NCBI GenBank assembly: GCA_021801945.1
Contig: JAKABE010000075.1
Location: 1-10,849 of the forward strand
Source of the DNA: Acidobacteriota bacterium
Lineage (GTDB): Bacteria; Acidobacteriota; Terriglobia; Terriglobales; Acidobacteriaceae
Direction: 5' to 3'
Length of the DNA stretch: 10,849 nucleotides
Positions 8,030-10,849 of this stretch are shown here, one piece after another. The translations under genes were made by a program, and so were the position numbers. The notes beneath the pieces were generated by a model, which ran no database searches, was not told the DNA's origin, and worked only from the letters and a program-made list of their open reading frames with translations. Positions within the stretch are counted from its first letter, which is position 1, and the number at the start of each line of letters is the position of its first letter.

Positions 8030-8394
8030 GATCCGCTCAAGCCGGCCGTGAAAGCCGGGCTGCAGCCCTACAGCGCGGCCCGTAGCCTTCCAAATCGATC
8101 ACAACCACCGGCGTCCACCGTCTTGGCGCTACACGCGCAGGTTCATTCTGCTCTGGGAGCTGCTTTGTTCGTTTTCAGCCCCAGCGGGCCGTTCTCAGGG
8201 CAGAACGAGCTGGAAGGCGCGGCCGAAGGGGGATCGAATGCCCGGTAAATGCAATTCAACGCCGTTGCGTCTGGATGGGAAGCGGCGAACGTTCAAGAAA
8301 CAATCAAGGATGGAAGGGGGGTCCGGATCGCAACCGGCGGCGGCAAAGCCCTGCATTGAGGCGCTTCCTCCTGTACACTGGAATGTTCAAGACC
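8030..8394. other. Intergenic region between bamA and asd
   Basis: 365 bases without a credible gene; the short open frames in it give no recognisable protein. Besides the palindromes at 8042-8082 it has a 6-bp stem hairpin, CGTTCT/AGAACG at 8190-8195 and 8202-8207 with a 6-base loop. The asd-lysC promoter should be here. The only -10-like box close to the gene is TACACT at 8374-8379 with no good -35, which would give a very short leader. Confidence 0.5.
8042..8082. repeat. Nest of overlapping palindromes just after bamA
   Basis: Three overlapping dyads begin 13 bases after the bamA stop: CCGGC/GCCGG (8042-8046 with 8054-8058), the perfect 12-base palindrome GGGCTGCAGCCC (8057-8068), and CGGGCTGC/GCGGCCCG (8056-8063 with 8075-8082, one G-T pair, 11-base loop). 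No T-run follows. It could act as a rho-independent-like end or 3'-stabilising hairpin for bamA mRNA, or be a copy of an intergenic palindromic repeat. Confidence 0.45.
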
Positions 8395-9483
8395 ATGCAA
8401 AACAAGTACGAAATCGGCATCCTGGGCGCGACCGGAATGGTCGGCCAGCGATTCATTCAACTGTTGGAAAGCCACCCGTGGTTTGACGTGGTGTGGCTGG
8501 CAGCCAGCGACCGCTCGAGCGGTAAGCCCTATGGCGAGGCAGCAAAGTGGCGGCTGGACACTCCGCTTCCGGAGCGGATCGCGCGCATGACCATTTCGCC
8601 GGCGGAGCCCGAGGGCGCGCCGAAGATCATCTTCGCGGCGCTGGACGCGGCGATCGCGCGCGAGATGGAGCCCAAGTTCGCGGGGGCCGGCTGTGCGGTG
8701 GTGTCGAATTCAAGCGCCTACCGCATGGCGGCCAACGTGCCGCTGGTGATTCCCGAGATCAATGCTGAGCATCTGCATCTGATCGAGGAGCAGCCCTCGC
8801 GGCGTGAGACTGGCGGCTACATGGTGACGAACCCGAACTGCTCGACCATCGGCCTGGTAATGGCGCTCAAGCCCATCGAGGAGCGCTTCGGGATCGAGCA
8901 GATCTTTGCGACCACCATGCAGGCGGTTTCAGGCGCGGGCTATCCTGGCGTGCCGTCAATGGACATCCTGGGCAACGTGATTCCCTACATCGGTAGCGAA
9001 GAAGAGAAGATGGAAGCCGAGACGCTGAAGCTGCTGGGGCGGCTTGAAGGGCACGCCGTAACGCCGCTCAAGGCGCGCATCACGGCGCACTGCAACCGGG
9101 TTGCGGTCGAGGACGGCCACACTGAGAGCGTGTCCATCAAGCTGGGGCAGAAGCTGGGCAGAAAGGTAACGCGCGAGGACATTCTGGCGGCGTGGACGGA
9201 GTTCCGGCCGCTGGCTGGTCAAGGGTTGCCGATGGCGCCCGAGCAGCCGGTTGCGTGGGCAGAGCAGAATGACCGGCCGCAACCGCGCCTGGACCGTAAT
9301 CGCGGCAAGGGAATGACGGTAACCGTGGGCCGGCTGCGGCCTTGCGGAGTGCTCGACTGGAAGTTTACCGCTCTCTCGCACAATACAATTCGCGGCGCGG
9401 CTGGAGCGGCAATTCTGAACGCCGAGCTGCTGGTGAGCCTGGGAAAATTGGAGCCCGTTGCCGTGGCTGCGGTGCGTGGCTGA
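8395..9483 (+). CDS. asd: Aspartate-semialdehyde dehydrogenase, fungal/archaeal-type
   Basis: NADPH-dependent reduction of aspartyl-4-phosphate to aspartate 4-semialdehyde, the branch-point metabolite for lysine/diaminopimelate, threonine and methionine; cytoplasmic. The protein has 362 aa from the ATG at 8395. A Rossmann loop GATGMVGQ is at residues 11-18. The catalytic Cys149 lies in NPNCSTIGLVM. The acyl-substrate and base motif HCNRVAVEDGHTESVSI spans 232-248, with His242 as the likely general base. SHNTIRGAAGAAILNAE near the C-terminus is also typical. SSGKPYG near residue 41 and the overall pattern match the yeast Hom2/archaeal branch rather than E. coli Asd. An in-frame ATG at 8383 would add MFKT; neither start has a strong Shine-Dalgarno. 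I prefer 8395 because it leaves ten residues before the glycine loop, as in homologues. lysC follows after 42 bases, so the two form an operon of consecutive pathway steps. Confidence 0.96.
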   Translation: MQNKYEIGILGATGMVGQRFIQLLESHPWFDVVWLAASDRSSGKPYGEAAKWRLDTPLPERIARMTISPAEPEGAPKIIFAALDAAIAREMEPKFAGAGCAVVSNSSAYRMAANVPLVIPEINAEHLHLIEEQPSRRETGGYMVTNPNCSTIGLVMALKPIEERFGIEQIFATTMQAVSGAGYPGVPSMDILGNVIPYIGSEEEKMEAETLKLLGRLEGHAVTPLKARITAHCNRVAVEDGHTESVSIKLGQKLGRKVTREDILAAWTEFRPLAGQGLPMAPEQPVAWAEQNDRPQPRLDRNRGKGMTVTVGRLRPCGVLDWKFTALSHNTIRGAAGAAILNAELLVSLGKLEPVAVAAVRG

Positions 9484-9525
9484 GATGGCTTGCCGCAACC
9501 GGCAGGGAGCGATGGGAATTCTGGC

Positions 9526-10849
9526 ATGAATCCGGTGGTCATGAAGTTTGGTGGCACGTCGGTCGAGGATGCAACGGCCGTCGGACGCAGCGCAGCCATT
9601 GTGGCAGGACGCCTGGCGCAGGGCAAGAGCCCGGTGGTGGTGGTGAGCGCGATGGCCAAGGTGACCGACCAGTTGCTCCGCGCCGCCGCAGCGGCTTCGC
9701 AAGGCGATCGCAACGGCGCGCTGGCCATCAGCTCACGGCTGCGCACGCGACATCGGGACACCGCTGCTGATTTGGTGAAGAACCCCGAAGATCGCGCAGC
9801 GCTCATTGACGTGATCGACGAGAAGTTTGACTCGCTTGACGACGTATTGCGCGGGCTGGCGGCTATTCTGGAGCTGACCCCGCGTATCTCCGACCTGATT
9901 GTTAGCTATGGCGAGCGCATCTCCAGCCGAATGGTAGCAGCGGCTTTCCGGGAGCGGGGTATGAACGCCGAGCATGTGGACGCGCGCGAGATCATCGTCA
10001 CCGACTCCCAGTTTCAAAAGGCGGTCCCGCAAGACAGCATTATCGACAAGCGCGTGCCCGAGAAGCTGCTTCCGCTGATGCGCCAGGGTAAAGTGCCGGT
10101 GATGGGCGGGTTCATCGCCTCCAACGAGGCCGGACTGACGACTACGCTGGGTCGCGGTGGTTCCGACTTTTCCGGGGCGTTGGTGGGCGGTGCATTGCCA
10201 GCCGAGACCATTGAGATCTGGACCGACGTGGACGGCATTATGACCGCCGATCCACGCGTCTGCCCCGACGCGCTGCGCGTGAGGACAATCAGCTTTGAGG
10301 AAGCGGCGGAGCTGGCGTACTTCGGGGCGAAGGTGCTGCACCCGGCCACCATTTTGCCGGCGGTCAAAAAGAACATTCCCGTGCTGGTACTGAACAGTCG
10401 CAATGCGAGCTGCGAAGGCACGCGCATTGTGTCGCTGGCGCCCCACTGCAGGAGCCCGTTCAAGTCCATCGCAGTCAAAAAGAAGCTGAGCATTATCGAC
10501 GTGGTGGCCAGCCGCATGTTGATGACCCACGGCTACCTTAGCCAGATCTTCGCCATTTTCGATAAACACAAGTGCCCGGTGGACCTGGTTTCAACGAGCG
10601 AAGTGAGCGTGTCGTTGACCGTAGATTCGAACAATCACCTTCCCGCCATCGCCGCCGACCTGAGCAAGCTAGCGGACGTAAAGTACGAGGGCAAGAAGGC
10701 ACTGATCTGCATGGTGGGCGAGGATATTCGCGGGCAGAACGGCATAGCGGCCCAGGTTTTCTCGGCCATCCGCCATATCAACGTGCGCATGATCTCGCAG
10801 GGTGCGAGCGAGATCAACATGAGTTTCATGATCGAGGAGGAGGACGCCG
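9526..10849 (+). CDS. lysC: Aspartate kinase, LysC-like monofunctional, 3' end beyond window
   Basis: Phosphorylates L-aspartate with ATP, the committed step of the aspartate pathway. The frame is open from the ATG at 9526 to the window edge: 441 codons plus one base, so probably only some 10-30 residues are missing. The amino-acid kinase domain (about 1-300) has KFGGTS at 7-12, SYGERISSRM at 127-136, TLGRGGSDFSGALVGGAL at 207-224, WTDVDGIMTADPR at 232-244 and YFGAKVLHPATI at 265-276. Two ACT domains follow (about 315-385 and from 390). ACT1 reads MLMTHGYLSQIF and VDLVSTSEVSVSL, very close to E. coli LysC (AKIII); the lysine-contact positions recalled from AKIII are kept (Met331, Gly336, Leu338, Val352, Asp353, Ser358, Glu359, with Tyr337 for Phe). 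Lysine feedback inhibition is therefore likely. GGGA at 9514-9517 lies 8 bases before the start. No homoserine dehydrogenase domain has appeared by residue 441, in line with a monofunctional enzyme. Confidence 0.95.
   Translation, partial: MNPVVMKFGGTSVEDATAVGRSAAIVAGRLAQGKSPVVVVSAMAKVTDQLLRAAAAASQGDRNGALAISSRLRTRHRDTAADLVKNPEDRAALIDVIDEKFDSLDDVLRGLAAILELTPRISDLIVSYGERISSRMVAAAFRERGMNAEHVDAREIIVTDSQFQKAVPQDSIIDKRVPEKLLPLMRQGKVPVMGGFIASNEAGLTTTLGRGGSDFSGALVGGALPAETIEIWTDVDGIMTADPRVCPDALRVRTISFEEAAELAYFGAKVLHPATILPAVKKNIPVLVLNSRNASCEGTRIVSLAPHCRSPFKSIAVKKKLSIIDVVASRMLMTHGYLSQIFAIFDKHKCPVDLVSTSEVSVSLTVDSNNHLPAIAADLSKLADVKYEGKKALICMVGEDIRGQNGIAAQVFSAIRHINVRMISQGASEINMSFMIEEEDA

Noticed and set aside
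8048..8248. Possible 66-residue small protein after bamA
   Set aside because: It begins inside the palindrome cluster, has no Shine-Dalgarno and gives a low-complexity translation.
9733..10569. Open frame of 278 codons antisense to lysC
   Set aside because: LysC reads through the whole stretch with continuous family motifs; the antisense frame has none.

Overview
The window has about 58-60% G+C by eye and is densely coded. It carries four recognisable functional blocks and no sign of phage, transposon, CRISPR or tRNA/rRNA genes. The organism is a diderm bacterium, because it has a full five-POTRA BamA and an RND efflux pump. The long, cysteine-containing BamA ending in an aromatic beta-signal, the RND-before-adaptor gene order and the fungal/archaeal-type Asd next to a LysC-type aspartokinase suggest Acidobacteriota (Terriglobia-like). 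That placement is an inference from family resemblance, not a database result.

Layout. Positions 1-3810 (minus strand) hold a two-gene efflux unit: an RND permease (451-3810), followed after 6 bases by a periplasmic adaptor (start at 444, running off the left edge). Upstream of it, after a 363-base gap, lies a minus-strand thioredoxin/glutathione peroxidase (4174-4683). A divergent intergenic region (4684-5104) contains two small hairpins and a good TATAAT promoter candidate, and serves bamA on the plus strand (5105-8029). A 365-base gap (8030-8394), with a nest of overlapping palindromes just after bamA, separates it from asd (8395-9483). After 42 bases follows lysC (9526 to the right edge, nearly complete).

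How the genes fit together. The adaptor and RND subunit would form a tripartite efflux system with an outer-membrane channel not seen here; BamA would insert that channel and other barrels. Asd and LysC catalyse consecutive steps of the aspartate pathway (aspartate to aspartyl-phosphate to aspartate semialdehyde) that feeds lysine/diaminopimelate, threonine and methionine. LysC keeps the residues of a lysine-sensing ACT domain. The peroxidase is an independent oxidative-stress gene.

I found no convincing undescribed system. The points most worth a second look are a 50-residue Pro/Gly/Ala/Ser insert in the RND pump, three cysteine pairs in the BamA barrel, and palindromic intergenic DNA after bamA and upstream of GPx/bamA.
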